Shown piece after piece: positions 17,104 through 26,900 of a stretch of DNA of 64,000 nucleotides. The stretch covers positions 1-64,000 of the forward strand of contig NZ_SCNV01000021.1 in the NCBI RefSeq assembly GCF_005503145.1, written 5' to 3'. How positions within the stretch are numbered: position 1 is the first letter of the stretch; each line of letters starts with the position of its first letter. This stretch comes from Burkholderia sp. 4M9327F10 (GTDB lineage: Bacteria > Pseudomonadota > Gammaproteobacteria > Burkholderiales > Burkholderiaceae). A model generated the notes under the pieces. It was not told where the DNA came from and did no database searches. It saw nothing but the letters and a program-made list of their open reading frames with translations. The position numbers were made by a program, and so were the translations under genes.

Positions 17104-18252
17104 TTACTTCCCACCCACGCTCTGCAACGTAGTCCACTTCCCATCAACAACCTTATACAGGGTGATCCCACCATTCTTAAGATCCCCCTTAGTGTCATAC
17201 TCAAGATGAGTAGTCGTCACAGCGGGCATATCCGTCTTGGCGAGGAAAGGCAGATACTTAGCCGGATCGGTAGAATTAGCCTTCTTCATGGCATCGAACA
17301 TAGCCATAGCGCCATCATAGGCATACGGCGAATACGTCTGCACGTCTTCATTGAAGCGCTTCTTGTACTTGGCAACATAATCAGCGCCACCAGGCATCTG
17401 ATCCAGCGGCAGGCCGGCCAAAGAGGCGACAGTACCGTTGGCCGCATCGCCAGCCAGCGAAAGGAAAGTCGGCGTATGCACCATCTCGCCGCCCATCAGC
17501 GGAGCCTTGATGCCGAGCGTCTTCATCTGCTTGACCATCGGAGCAGCTTGCGAATCCGCGCCACCGTAATAGATCAGATCCGGATTGACTGACTTCAGCT
17601 TCGTCAGAATCGACTTGAAATCAACAGCCTTGTCATTGGTGAACTCACGATCAACGATCGTCGCGCCCGATGCCTTCGCTGCCTTCTCGAACTGATCAGC
17701 CAGACCTTGGCCATAAGCCGTACGGTCATCGACGATCGCGATCTTCTTCATGCCGAGGCTCTTCACCGCGAACGTGCCGGCCACCGAACCTTGCTGCGTG
17801 TCGGACGTCATCATCCGGAACGTGGTCTTGAAGCCTTGCTGCGTGTACTCAGGCGCCGTCGCCATAGCGATTTCGGGGATGCCAGCGTTCGCGTAAATGC
17901 GCGAAGCCGGGATCGTCGTGCCCGAGTTGAAGTGGCCGAGCATGCCCTTGATGCCGTCGTCCACCAGCTTCTGCGCGACAGTCGTGCCCGTGCGCGGGTC
18001 AGCCTGGTCGTCGGCTGCGTCCAGCACGAAGCGCACCGGCTTGCCGCCGATCACCGGCTTGGTCGCGTTGATTTCTTCCACTGCCAGCGTGATGCCGTTC
18101 TGGAAGTCCTTGCCGTAGTGGGCCTGCGCGCCCGTCATCGGACCAGCAAAGCCAACCTTCACGTCTTCGACCTGCTGTGCGTGTGCTGTCCCCGCCAGTG
18201 ACATCGCTGCAACGAGTGCCGCGCCTGCCAACTGCTTCATCTTGTGTTGCAT
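17104..18252 (-). CDS. Branched-chain-type amino-acid ABC transporter substrate-binding protein
   Basis: A 382-residue periplasmic binding protein of the LivJ/LivK family. Signal peptide MKQLAGAALVAAMSLAGTAHA (from residue 4 or so) is followed by EDVKVGFAGPMTGAQAHYGKD, the usual ligand-cleft start. It lies alone, without permease or ATPase genes, 88 bases downstream of putA on the same strand, so it may feed an ABC system encoded elsewhere. The start has AAGGAGAAGCT directly upstream. The last ~60 codons change sharply to T- and G-ending codons, unlike the 5' half; this end abuts repeat copy 1. Confidence 0.9.
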   Translation of the reverse strand: MQHKMKQLAGAALVAAMSLAGTAHAQQVEDVKVGFAGPMTGAQAHYGKDFQNGITLAVEEINATKPVIGGKPVRFVLDAADDQADPRTGTTVAQKLVDDGIKGMLGHFNSGTTIPASRIYANAGIPEIAMATAPEYTQQGFKTTFRMMTSDTQQGSVAGTFAVKSLGMKKIAIVDDRTAYGQGLADQFEKAAKASGATIVDREFTNDKAVDFKSILTKLKSVNPDLIYYGGADSQAAPMVKQMKTLGIKAPLMGGEMVHTPTFLSLAGDAANGTVASLAGLPLDQMPGGADYVAKYKKRFNEDVQTYSPYAYDGAMAMFDAMKKANSTDPAKYLPFLAKTDMPAVTTTHLEYDTKGDLKNGGITLYKVVDGKWTTLQSVGGK

Positions 18253-18340
18253 AGCTTCTCCTTGGTACCAGGTGTGAGTGGAGCGGTTTCGGGGTCGCCG
18301 TACCGCTTCCGTTTTATTGAATCGACCGTTAAAGGTTCGC

Positions 18341-21300
18341 TCAACCGATCGTCATCAAATTCGCATTACCGCCTGCCGCCGCGGTATTCACGCTGACCGA
18401 GCGCTCCGTCAGCAGACGCTCGAGCGCATAGTCCTCTTCGCCGCTTTCCAGAGCGCGCGCCGCCACGCCCTGCACCGAAACGATCGGACCCACGCGCTTG
18501 GCCACTTCCTTCACCAGCGCGAGCAGTTCGTCGCTATCGCCTTCGAACAGCACCGCATCGAACGTCGCGTCAGCGCTCTTCTTCACGCTCGCATACTGCT
18601 TGAGCGCAGCGGGTAGCGCCGACACCAGTTGCTCGCCGGCCGCGCCTTCAAACAGCGCGCGATTGCCGGTGGCCAGCGCCGCCGCAAACTGCACGCGTGC
18701 GCCGCTCGCCGTCGACGCCACGCACAGCACCGTGCCGCGCGCGCCGAGCGTGTAAGTATTGCGCTCGCCGGTCGGACCGGGCAGCACCGCCGTCGCGCCC
18801 GCGAGGCCTTGCGACAGATAGCCGTCGCAACGCGCCGCCAGCGACGCCTGGCGCTCGCTGATCAGCCAGTCGCGCAGCGCGGTCAGCGCCGAGGACGGAT
18901 TGTCGCTGTTTTCGGTCGTCTGCGGGGTATCGGCGACAAGTGCTTGGGCCAGCGTTTTCGGCAATCCAGCCGGACGCGTTGCCAGCAGACGCTGCAGATA
19001 CAGCGCGCCGCCTGCCTTCGGACCTGTGCCCGAGAGACCTTCGCCGCCGAACGGTTGCACGCCGACCACCGCGCCCACCACGTTGCGGTTCACATAAATG
19101 TTGCCCACATGCGCGCGGCTGATCACGTGCGCGATCGTTTCATCGATACGCGTGTGGATGCCGAGCGTGAGGCCGTAGCCGGTCGCGCGAATCTGCTCGA
19201 GCAGCTTGTCGAGCGCGCTGCGGCGATAGCGCACCACATGCAGCACCGGGCCGAATACTTCGCGCTTCAGTTCGTCGATGCTGTCGAGCTCAATCAGCGT
19301 CGGTGGCACGAAGGTACCGGAGGTGGAGCCTTCCGGCATCGGCAGTTGCACGACCTTGCGACCCTTGTCGCGCATCGAGGCGATATGCGCGTCGATACCA
19401 CGTTTCGCGTCCACATCGATCACCGGACCGACGTCGACCGACAGGCGATCCGGATTGCCCACCGCCAGCTCGCGCATCGCGCCGCTCAGCATTTCGAGCG
19501 TGCGATCCGCCACGTCGTCCTGCAGACAGAGGACGCGCAGCGCCGAGCAGCGTTGGCCGGCCGAGTCGAACGCCGAGTTCAGCACGTCCGCCACCACCTG
19601 TTCAGCGAGCGCCGACGAATCGACGATCATCGCGTTCTGGCCGCCGGTTTCGGCGATCAGCGGAATCGGCTTGCCATCGGCATCCAGGCGGCTCGCAAGC
19701 GTCTTGTTGATCAGGCGCGCGACTTCGGTCGAACCGGTGAACATCACCGCCCGCGTACGGGCGTCGGCCACCAGCGCCGCGCCGACGGTCTCGCCGTCGC
19801 CGGGCAGCAGTTGCACCGCGCCGGCCGGCACACCGGCTTCGCGCAGGATGCGCACCGCTTGCGCCGCAATCAGCGGGGTCTGTTCAGCCGGCTTCGCCAG
19901 CACCGTATTGCCGGCAGCCAATGCGGCCGCCACCTGGCCCATGAAAATCGCCAGCGGGAAATTCCACGGGCTGATGCAGACGACTGGGCCGAGCGGGCGG
20001 TGCGTGTCGTTCGAGAACTCGGTGCGAATCTGCGCCGAGTAATAACGCAGGAAGTCGATTGCTTCGCGGATTTCCGCCACTGCGTTCGGCAGCGACTTGC
20101 CCGCTTCGCGCACCACCAGACCCATCAGCGTATGCATCTGCGCTTCGAGCAGATCGGCAGCACGGGCGAGGCAATCGGCACGAGCCTCCACTGGCGTCGC
20201 TTGCCAGATCGGCGCAGCGGCCACGGCATGCGCGAGCGCGGCGCTCACGTGTTCCGGCGTGGCTTCGACGACCGTGCCGACCAGATCGCGATGATCGGCC
20301 GGGTTGCGCACGTCGCGCGAGGTGCCCACGGCGATTTCGTTATCTTCGAGCATCGGAGCCGCGCGCCACGGATGATGCGCGCTCGCCAGCAGCGCCGACG
20401 ACAGCGACGCCAGCCGGTGTTCGTTCGACAGATCGAGGCCCATCGAATTGACGCGCTCTGCACCATACAGGTTGCGCGGCAATGGAATCTTCGCGTGCGG
20501 CGCGCCGAGCGGGACGACCTTCGACGCTTCATCCACCGGATCGGCGACCAGATCCTTGATCGCAACGCTTTCGTCGGCGATGCGGTTCACAAACGACGTA
20601 TTCGCGCCGTTTTCCAGCAGACGCCGCACCAGATACGCGAGCAGCGTTTCGTGCGTGCCGACCGGTGCATACACGCGGCACGGCCGGTTCAGCTTGTCGC
20701 GGCCCGTGACTTCTTCATAGAGCGGCTCGCCCATGCCGTGCAGGCACTGGAACTCGTACTGGCCGGGATAGTAGTTCTGGCCGGCGAGGTGATAGATCGC
20801 CGAGAGCGTATGCGCGTTGTGCGTGGCGAACTGCGGATACACCGCGTCGGGCGCGCCGAGCAGCTTCTTCGCGCACGCGAGGTATGACACATCGGTGTAG
20901 ATCTTGCGCGTATAGACCGGATAGCCTTCGAGGCCGTCCACTTGCGCACGCTTGATTTCGCTATCCCAGTACGCCCCCTTCACAAGGCGCACCATGATGC
21001 GGTGACGGCTGCGGCGCGCCAGATCGACGATGTAGTCGATCACGAACGGGCAGCGCTTCTGGTACGCCTGGACCACAAAACCAATCCCGTTCCAGCCCGC
21101 CAGTTCCGGATCGAAGCACAGCGCCTCGAGCAGATCGAGCGAGATTTCGAGGCGGTCGGCTTCTTCGGCGTCGATGTTCAGGCCAATGTCGTAGCGGCGC
21201 GCGAGAATCGCGAGCGAGCGCACGCGCGGCAGCAGCTCGTTCATCGTGCGTTCGTACTGCGAGCGCGAGTAGCGCGCGTGCAGCGCCGACAGCTTGATCG

Positions 21301-22270
21301 AAATGCCCGGGCCTTCGTAGATGCCGCGACCGCCGGCCGCCTTGCCAATAGCGTGGATCGCCTGCTCGTACGAGGCGTAGTAGCGCTGCGCATCGGCTTC
21401 GGTAGTGGCCGCTTCGCCGAGCATGTCGTACGAGTAGCGGAACCCGCGCGCTTCGAACTTGCGGCTATTGGCAAGCGCCTCGGAGATGTTCTCGCCGGTG
21501 ACGAACTGCTCGCCCATCAGGCGCATCGCCATGTCGACGCCCTTGCGGATCAGCGGCTCGCCGCCCTTGCCGATCAGACGCGTCAACGCCGACGACAACC
21601 CCGTTTCGCTATTGGTCGTCACCAGCTTGCCGGTGATCATCAAGCCCCACGTAGCGGCATTGACGAACAGCGACGGCGCCTGGCCGACGTGCGATTTCCA
21701 GTCGCCCTTGCTGATCTTGTCGCGGATCAGCGCGTCGCGGGTGGCGCGGTCGGGAATCCGCAGCAGCGCTTCGGCGAGGCACATCAGCGCCACGCCTTCC
21801 TGGCTCGACAGCGAAAACTCGTGGATCAGCCCTTCGACGCCGCCGCCGCGGCTCTTGCCGCGCAACGTTTCGACCAGCTTGCTCGCCATCGCCTGCACGT
21901 CGTTGGCAAGGTTGGCCGGCAGGCGCGCCTGACCAAGCAGGAACGGCACGCATTCCGGCTCGGGACGACGGTAGGCCGCCGTGATCGCCGCGCGCAGCAC
22001 CGATTGCGGTTGCACGTTTTGTGCGAAGTCGAGGAAGGGGTGCGAAGCGCCGTCCTCTTCAGACTCCACGCTCGCGCCGTCGGCCATATCGGCCGAGCCA
22101 TGTACGCCGGACAGCTCGGCAGGCAACTGGCCGTGCTCGATACGCTCGAGATAGGCGAAGATCGCCTGCTTGATCAGCCAGTGCGGAGTGCGCTCGAGAC
22201 GGGTAGCGGCATCTTTCAGCCGGGAACGCAGGAGGTCGTCGACCTTGACGCCGAGGGTGGTGCTAGCCAT
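18341..22270 (-). CDS. putA: PutA: proline dehydrogenase / glutamate-semialdehyde dehydrogenase with DNA-binding domain
   Basis: A 1309-residue multifunctional enzyme that oxidises proline to glutamate. Residues 1-47 (TTLGVKVDDLLRSRLKDAA then HWLIKQAIFAYLE) form a ribbon-helix-helix, marking the trifunctional, self-repressing type. The FAD-dependent proline dehydrogenase barrel follows (GEAATTEADAQRYYASYE, KLSALHARYSRSQYER, RLVKGAYWDSEIKRAQ), then the aldehyde dehydrogenase domain with catalytic cysteine in SAGQRCSALRVL, and a C-terminal domain typical of long PutAs. The start at 22270 is chosen for its AAGGAAAC site and because it begins the RHH. A palindromic operator lies 80 bases upstream. 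Confidence 0.97.
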   Translation of the reverse strand: MASTTLGVKVDDLLRSRLKDAATRLERTPHWLIKQAIFAYLERIEHGQLPAELSGVHGSADMADGASVESEEDGASHPFLDFAQNVQPQSVLRAAITAAYRRPEPECVPFLLGQARLPANLANDVQAMASKLVETLRGKSRGGGVEGLIHEFSLSSQEGVALMCLAEALLRIPDRATRDALIRDKISKGDWKSHVGQAPSLFVNAATWGLMITGKLVTTNSETGLSSALTRLIGKGGEPLIRKGVDMAMRLMGEQFVTGENISEALANSRKFEARGFRYSYDMLGEAATTEADAQRYYASYEQAIHAIGKAAGGRGIYEGPGISIKLSALHARYSRSQYERTMNELLPRVRSLAILARRYDIGLNIDAEEADRLEISLDLLEALCFDPELAGWNGIGFVVQAYQKRCPFVIDYIVDLARRSRHRIMVRLVKGAYWDSEIKRAQVDGLEGYPVYTRKIYTDVSYLACAKKLLGAPDAVYPQFATHNAHTLSAIYHLAGQNYYPGQYEFQCLHGMGEPLYEEVTGRDKLNRPCRVYAPVGTHETLLAYLVRRLLENGANTSFVNRIADESVAIKDLVADPVDEASKVVPLGAPHAKIPLPRNLYGAERVNSMGLDLSNEHRLASLSSALLASAHHPWRAAPMLEDNEIAVGTSRDVRNPADHRDLVGTVVEATPEHVSAALAHAVAAAPIWQATPVEARADCLARAADLLEAQMHTLMGLVVREAGKSLPNAVAEIREAIDFLRYYSAQIRTEFSNDTHRPLGPVVCISPWNFPLAIFMGQVAAALAAGNTVLAKPAEQTPLIAAQAVRILREAGVPAGAVQLLPGDGETVGAALVADARTRAVMFTGSTEVARLINKTLASRLDADGKPIPLIAETGGQNAMIVDSSALAEQVVADVLNSAFDSAGQRCSALRVLCLQDDVADRTLEMLSGAMRELAVGNPDRLSVDVGPVIDVDAKRGIDAHIASMRDKGRKVVQLPMPEGSTSGTFVPPTLIELDSIDELKREVFGPVLHVVRYRRSALDKLLEQIRATGYGLTLGIHTRIDETIAHVISRAHVGNIYVNRNVVGAVVGVQPFGGEGLSGTGPKAGGALYLQRLLATRPAGLPKTLAQALVADTPQTTENSDNPSSALTALRDWLISERQASLAARCDGYLSQGLAGATAVLPGPTGERNTYTLGARGTVLCVASTASGARVQFAAALATGNRALFEGAAGEQLVSALPAALKQYASVKKSADATFDAVLFEGDSDELLALVKEVAKRVGPIVSVQGVAARALESGEEDYALERLLTERSVSVNTAAAGGNANLMTIG

Positions 22271-22350
22271 GTTTCCTTCTTCATATGCCAGCCAATCCGC
22301 GCCGGCCAAAGACTAAAAAGTTGGCCGAATCCTACGCCTCCCAATAAAAA

Positions 22351-22381
22351 GGTGCAACCATCCAGATAGCATGGTTGCACC
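22351..22381. promoter_or_regulatory. Perfect palindrome, probable PutA operator
   Basis: GGTGCAACCAT (22351-22361) and ATGGTTGCACC (22371-22381) form a perfect 11-bp inverted repeat with a 9-base spacer. Each arm contains GTTGCA, the hexamer bound by the PutA RHH domain in E. coli. It lies 80 bases upstream of putA, so it is a strong candidate for proline-dependent autorepression; it could also act on the divergent small ORF. Confidence 0.75.
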
Positions 22382-22569
22382 ATTGACAAAGCCTTGTGCG
22401 ACCGGGGTTTCACGCGGGTGGCGGCGCGCCGGACCGGTGCCGTCCGGCATCGGTACTTTCCCTTATGAATTTCTTTTTCAACAGCCCTTATCGAAACGCC
22501 AATCAAGCCGTTATCCAGAGTATGAATGCGCAAAAAGCGCACGTTACGGGGCTCGACGGGGTGTTTGAA

Positions 22570-22719
22570 ATGGAAAAGTGGCTGGTAGTGGCAGGAATCT
22601 GGACGATGTGCGCCATGTGCGCCGTGTTTTTCATTCGCGGGGCGACCAGCTCGGTTGCAAGGGAAACGGTCGACGCGAGCACTTCGTCCGACGACGCCCG
22701 CGGCGCCGTCCGGGAATAA
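22570..22719 (+). CDS. Small single-pass membrane protein (hypothetical)
   Basis: A 49-residue ORF starting MEKWLVVAGIWTMCAMCAVFFIRGAT, i.e. one hydrophobic segment (about residues 4-22) with two cysteines, then a short acidic/serine-rich tail. In-frame starts also exist at 22465 (MNFFFNSPYR...) and 22522; none has a clear ribosome site, so the start is uncertain. Divergent from putA across the palindromic operator. Function unknown. Confidence 0.5.
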   Translation: MEKWLVVAGIWTMCAMCAVFFIRGATSSVARETVDASTSSDDARGAVRE

Positions 22720-22745
22720 GCAGGAATAGACGGGAACGAGCGCCC

Positions 22746-22985
22746 TCAGGCGAGCGGCGCGAACTGGCTGCAGGCGTCCTGCGGCGAGACCAGCTGGTCG
22801 TGCAAACGACAGAGCCGGCTCGCGCCTACGCTTGCCCCAAACCCTGAACTGAACACAGTGAGGCCTGGGATGCTCTGCTCCAGCGTTTCCCGATCGTCGG
22901 CGCGATACCGGCAGCCGGCGCAACTCGGCCGGCACGCGCGCAGCGCTAGCGTGGCGGCCTCGGCGCGCTCGGCAACGGCGTTCAC
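22746..22985 (-). CDS. Small cysteine-rich protein coupled to YeiH-family transporter
   Basis: A 79-residue protein beginning at GTG, overlapping the stop of the upstream transporter gene in a GTGA arrangement, so it is probably translationally coupled. Cysteines occur as CRPSCAGC near residues 18-25 and again in SRLCRLHDQLVSPQDAC near the C-terminus; the segment IPGLTVFSSGFGASVGASRL between them is distinctive. This could be a metal or redox site. I do not recognise a characterised family. Confidence 0.6.
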   Translation of the reverse strand: MNAVAERAEAATLALRACRPSCAGCRYRADDRETLEQSIPGLTVFSSGFGASVGASRLCRLHDQLVSPQDACSQFAPLA

Positions 22986-24421
22986 GATCCCTGCCCCAAG
23001 CTATTCCAATACGATGCGAACACGTGCGCGGACAGCGCGTAGCCGATGGCGATATTGACGACGACACCGGCTGTAAATGCGAGGAACGGCTTCACGCCGG
23101 TAGCGGTCAGCAGCCGCAACCGCGTCGTCAGGCCGATGCTCAGAAAGCAGAAGATGAACGCCCAGGTGCGCAGCGCCGTAATCGGGGCGACGAACTCAGG
23201 TGTCACCACCTTGCGGTAATCCGCCAGCGAATAGTGGCTCGCGATCCACGTCACGAGCGCCGACGCAATCACAAACCCGATCACGAATTTCGGAAAGCGC
23301 GCCCAGATCTCACCGGGATTCGCTTTCGCTTTGACGCCGTTGTCTTCACTCTCCCAGCGCGTCGTTGCAACCAGCGCCAGCACGAACGCCCAGATGCCGA
23401 TCCAGATGTCGCGGCCCACCACCTTCATCAGGGTGAACGCCTGCAACGAAGCTTCAGGCGCGCCGGCAATTGCGCCGGTGGCATGCTTGGCAAAATCCCC
23501 ATAGGCCTGTGCGGCGGCAATGCCGGCCGCATCCGCGAACTCCGACGTGCCGATCCAGGCGCCGGCAACCGCCGTCGACAGTCCCAGTGAGCGCGACGCG
23601 AACGGCAGCACGAAGATCATCACGATAGCCCACAGGATCACCAGCGTAATCGCCACCGAAGCCTGTTCGCGCTTGGCCCGCACGGCGCCGGCAATCGCAA
23701 TGGCCGCTGATACGCCGCAGACTGCACCGCCCACGCCCAGCACCGCGGCGAAGCGGCGGTCGAGGCCGAATGCCTTGCCGGCAAAGAAGATCACGAAGAA
23801 CGTCACCAGCGAAACGATGCTCGCCTGCCCGACCGCAACCGGACCGGCCCAGACCAGCAAGGTGAACGGCAGCGTCGCGCCGAGCAGCACGATCCCCACC
23901 TTGATATAAAACTCGACACGCAACCCGGCCGAGAACCACTCGGGCAGTCGGAACACGTTCGAGATCACCAGGCCGAGCGCGAGTGCAACCAGCGGCGGTT
24001 CGAGGTTGTACTTCGACGCGTTGACCCAGGCGCCCACCACGAAAATCAACACCGAGGCAACGAACAGGATCAGGAACGCAGGCAGGAAATGCGCGAGCCG
24101 TTGCTTCAACGCAGCGAGGCTTACACCGAACAGCACCGCAAAGACAACGAACAGCGCCGCGTAGTTTGGCACGTGCTTGAGCAGATCCTGAGCGGCCAGC
24201 GCCGGGTCCGACCACTTCGCCGGCGCGACGGCGAGCCATTTGATGCTGCTGCCTGAAGCGAACAAGGCCCACGCAACGACGATCACCAGCAGGCCTATCC
24301 AGACGGCCCACCAGTCTTCGGTGGCGAACAGGCCGCCGCCGCGTTTGGCGGTCGTGTCGCGGTCAGGATCGGATTTAGCCGGTGCTGCGCCCGCCGGCAG
24401 GCTGTGGTTGGTATCGCTCAT
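22982..24421 (-). CDS. YeiH/UPF0324 family putative sulfate exporter
   Basis: A 479-residue integral membrane protein with roughly 11-12 hydrophobic segments, e.g. WWAVWIGLLVIVVAWALF near the N-terminus and IGYALSAHVFASYW near the C-terminus. The VEFYIKVGIVLLGATLPFTLL, AFGLDRRFAAVLGVGGAVCGVSAAIA and ERTEFADAAG-like segments fit the conserved UPF0324 family, predicted to export sulfate or a related anion. The open frame starts at 24592; the ATG at 24421 is chosen because it gives a short soluble N-terminus before the first membrane segment, though its ribosome site is weak. Followed by the coupled cysteine-rich gene. Confidence 0.75.
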   Translation of the reverse strand: MSDTNHSLPAGAAPAKSDPDRDTTAKRGGGLFATEDWWAVWIGLLVIVVAWALFASGSSIKWLAVAPAKWSDPALAAQDLLKHVPNYAALFVVFAVLFGVSLAALKQRLAHFLPAFLILFVASVLIFVVGAWVNASKYNLEPPLVALALGLVISNVFRLPEWFSAGLRVEFYIKVGIVLLGATLPFTLLVWAGPVAVGQASIVSLVTFFVIFFAGKAFGLDRRFAAVLGVGGAVCGVSAAIAIAGAVRAKREQASVAITLVILWAIVMIFVLPFASRSLGLSTAVAGAWIGTSEFADAAGIAAAQAYGDFAKHATGAIAGAPEASLQAFTLMKVVGRDIWIGIWAFVLALVATTRWESEDNGVKAKANPGEIWARFPKFVIGFVIASALVTWIASHYSLADYRKVVTPEFVAPITALRTWAFIFCFLSIGLTTRLRLLTATGVKPFLAFTAGVVVNIAIGYALSAHVFASYWNSLGQGS

Positions 24422-24644
24422 CGCAAAGCCCCGAAAGTTGAGGTGCGTCGGCGCGGGAGAAGTTGGGATTGTTGTTAAAACTGCGCCGATTCGGCGAAAT
24501 ATAGACGAGTGGCTTTCAGAAACGAAACGACCTTTCGCTCTATGAATATGACTGAAAGGGATTTGCGCGGATGCCTCCGGGGTGGCGGCCAAGGTGAGTG
24601 GTTCTGCCGGTTCCTGGCGCCGGCGGCGGCAGCTCGCCCCAGAC

Positions 24645-26900
24645 TCAGATATCGAGCGGATCGACTTCGAGATTCCAGCGCAGCACGCCCTTCAGCGTCC
24701 GCAAGATAGGTTGCCAGGCCCGCAGGGTCGCCTGCAGCGCCGCACGCGACGCGCTCTCGATCAGCAGTTGGGCGCGGTGCACATGCATCACCTTGACGAT
24801 GGTCAGCGGCACCGCGTCATAGACCGTCACGCGCTCGGCCGACGGCATCTCCGCGAGCGCCGCAGCGGCTTGCTGCAGAAACACCAGCGCGGCTTCGAGC
24901 GTGCGCCCTTCTGCCCGCAACAGCGCCTGGTAGACGAACGGCGGCAGATGGGCGTCGCGGCGCTCGGCAAGCGTGGAATTGGCAAAGCCAACATAGTCGT
25001 GCCGCCCCAGCGCGTGATACAGCGCGTGGCGCGGATAGCGCGTCTGCACCAGCACCTCGCCCGGCAAACCGGCGCGGCCGGCGCGGCCGCTCACCTGCAT
25101 CAACTGGGCGAACAGCCGCTCGCTCGCGCGGAAGTCGTGTGAAAACAGCGCCGTGTCGGCATTGAGCACGCCCACCAGCGAGACGCGCTGAAAGTCGTGC
25201 CCCTTGGCGATCATCTGCGTGCCCACGAGGATGTCGACATCCCCGGCATGCACATCCGAGAATAGCGCCTGCGCGCTGCCTTTACGGCGCGTGCTGTCTG
25301 CGTCGATGCGCAGCACGCGCGCTCCCGGCACGGCACTCGCCAGGGTTTCCTCGACGCGTTGCGTGCCGCGTCCGAGCGGCGCGATATCGACATTGCCGCA
25401 CTCCGGGCACGAGCGCGGAATACGCGCTTCCCAGCCGCAATGGTGGCAACGTAAGGCGCGCTCCGGCTTATGCAGCACGACATAGGCGCTACAGCGCGGA
25501 CAACCGGCCACCCAGCCGCAGGCGTCGCAGGCCAGCTGCGGCGCGTAGCCCCGGCGGTTGAGAAACACGAGGCTTTGTTCGCCCTTTTCGAGGCGCGTTT
25601 TCAAGGCTGCGATAAGCGGCCCCGACAGCCCTTCCACCGACGCCCGGCCGCGTCGCCGCTCGTCTTCGAGGTCGATCAGCCTGACGGTGGGCAGCACGGC
25701 TTCGGCAACCGCGCGGCGCGACAGCGTGAGCCGCGTGTAGCGCCCCTGGTCGGCCTGCCACCAGCTTTCCAGCGAAGGCGTGGCGGAACCGAGCACCACC
25801 GGCAATCCCAGTTGCTTGGCGCGCCAGATAGCCAGGTCGCGCGCCGAGTAGCGCAAGCCTTCCTGCTGCTTGTAGGCCGGATCGTGCTCTTCGTCCACGA
25901 CAATAATCGCCAGCTTCGGCAGCGACGCGAGAATCGCGAGGCGTGTGCCGAGCACGATGCGCGCGCGCCCGCTGTGCGCCGCGAACCAGTTGCGCGCCCG
26001 TTCGCCCTCCGCGAGACCGCTGTGCAGCGTGACGATCGAAGTGCCGTCGAGCGCCGCGAAGCGGGCACGGAAGGCGGCCTCGAACTGCGGCGTCAGATTG
26101 ATTTCGGGGACGAGGACAAGAGCCTGCGCGTCCGGGCGCGCCGCGAGAATCGCCGCGAGCGCGCGCAGGTACACCTCGGTCTTGCCGCTGCCGGTCACGC
26201 CATGCAGCAGAAACGGCGCGAAGCCCTGGGCGTCGCGGATCGCCTCGACGGCGGCGTCCTGCTCGCCGGTGAGGGTTGGCAGTACGGGCGGCGTTACCGG
26301 TTGCGACGCCGGGCCCACTGGCGGCGCAACCGCGGCAGCCGCTTCGATCACTTCCAGCGCCACCCAGCCTTCGGCCCGCCACGCATCGAGCGTCGCGGCG
26401 GCCTTCGGGTGGATTGTGCGGGCGTCGGCCACCGGCAGCGCGTCGGCCTCTTTCAGCGCCTCGGCGAGACGACGCAAGGCGCTCGCGCGGACCGGCAACG
26501 CATCGGGCAGCGCGGCATGCCCCGCCGGCAACAGCCGGTAGCGCTCTTGCGGCGCGAGCAGGCGGCTCCAGCGCGATGCGTCGCGCAACGCCTGCGGCAA
26601 CGCAGGCAGCGCAACCTCGCCCAGTCCCCGCTGATAGTAGTCCGCCGCGAAGGCGGCAAGCGCCAGCCATTCAGCCGACAAAGGCGGGCACGCGTCGCAG
26701 ATGGCATCCACGGTCCGCAGCTTGTCTGCCGGTACGTCGCTGTGAGCGGTCACTTCGCACACAAGCCCCACCGCCTGCCGCCTGCCGAACGGCACCGCGA
26801 CAAGCGTGCCGGGCTGCGGCGCCTCGGCGGCGTCGCAGCGATAATCGAACAGGGTCGGCAGCGGATGATCGAGCGCGACGCGGACGAAGACGGGGCTCAC
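24645..26900 (-). CDS. priA: Primosomal protein N' (replication restart helicase PriA)
   Basis: A 751-residue superfamily 2 helicase that reloads the replisome at stalled forks. After the N-terminal 3'-DNA-binding domain (VRVALDHPLPTLFDY) come Walker A GVTGSGKT, the DEEH box in VVDEEHDPAYKQQEGLRYSARDLA, and a zinc-binding domain with the expected paired cysteines: ACDACGW, GCPRC, CHHCGW and CPECGN. The helicase C-lobe has GTQMIAKGHDFQRVSLVGV and QVSGRAGRAG. Starts at GTG with no strong ribosome site. Single gene. Confidence 0.96.
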   Translation of the reverse strand: MSPVFVRVALDHPLPTLFDYRCDAAEAPQPGTLVAVPFGRRQAVGLVCEVTAHSDVPADKLRTVDAICDACPPLSAEWLALAAFAADYYQRGLGEVALPALPQALRDASRWSRLLAPQERYRLLPAGHAALPDALPVRASALRRLAEALKEADALPVADARTIHPKAAATLDAWRAEGWVALEVIEAAAAVAPPVGPASQPVTPPVLPTLTGEQDAAVEAIRDAQGFAPFLLHGVTGSGKTEVYLRALAAILAARPDAQALVLVPEINLTPQFEAAFRARFAALDGTSIVTLHSGLAEGERARNWFAAHSGRARIVLGTRLAILASLPKLAIIVVDEEHDPAYKQQEGLRYSARDLAIWRAKQLGLPVVLGSATPSLESWWQADQGRYTRLTLSRRAVAEAVLPTVRLIDLEDERRRGRASVEGLSGPLIAALKTRLEKGEQSLVFLNRRGYAPQLACDACGWVAGCPRCSAYVVLHKPERALRCHHCGWEARIPRSCPECGNVDIAPLGRGTQRVEETLASAVPGARVLRIDADSTRRKGSAQALFSDVHAGDVDILVGTQMIAKGHDFQRVSLVGVLNADTALFSHDFRASERLFAQLMQVSGRAGRAGLPGEVLVQTRYPRHALYHALGRHDYVGFANSTLAERRDAHLPPFVYQALLRAEGRTLEAALVFLQQAAAALAEMPSAERVTVYDAVPLTIVKVMHVHRAQLLIESASRAALQATLRAWQPILRTLKGVLRWNLEVDPLDI

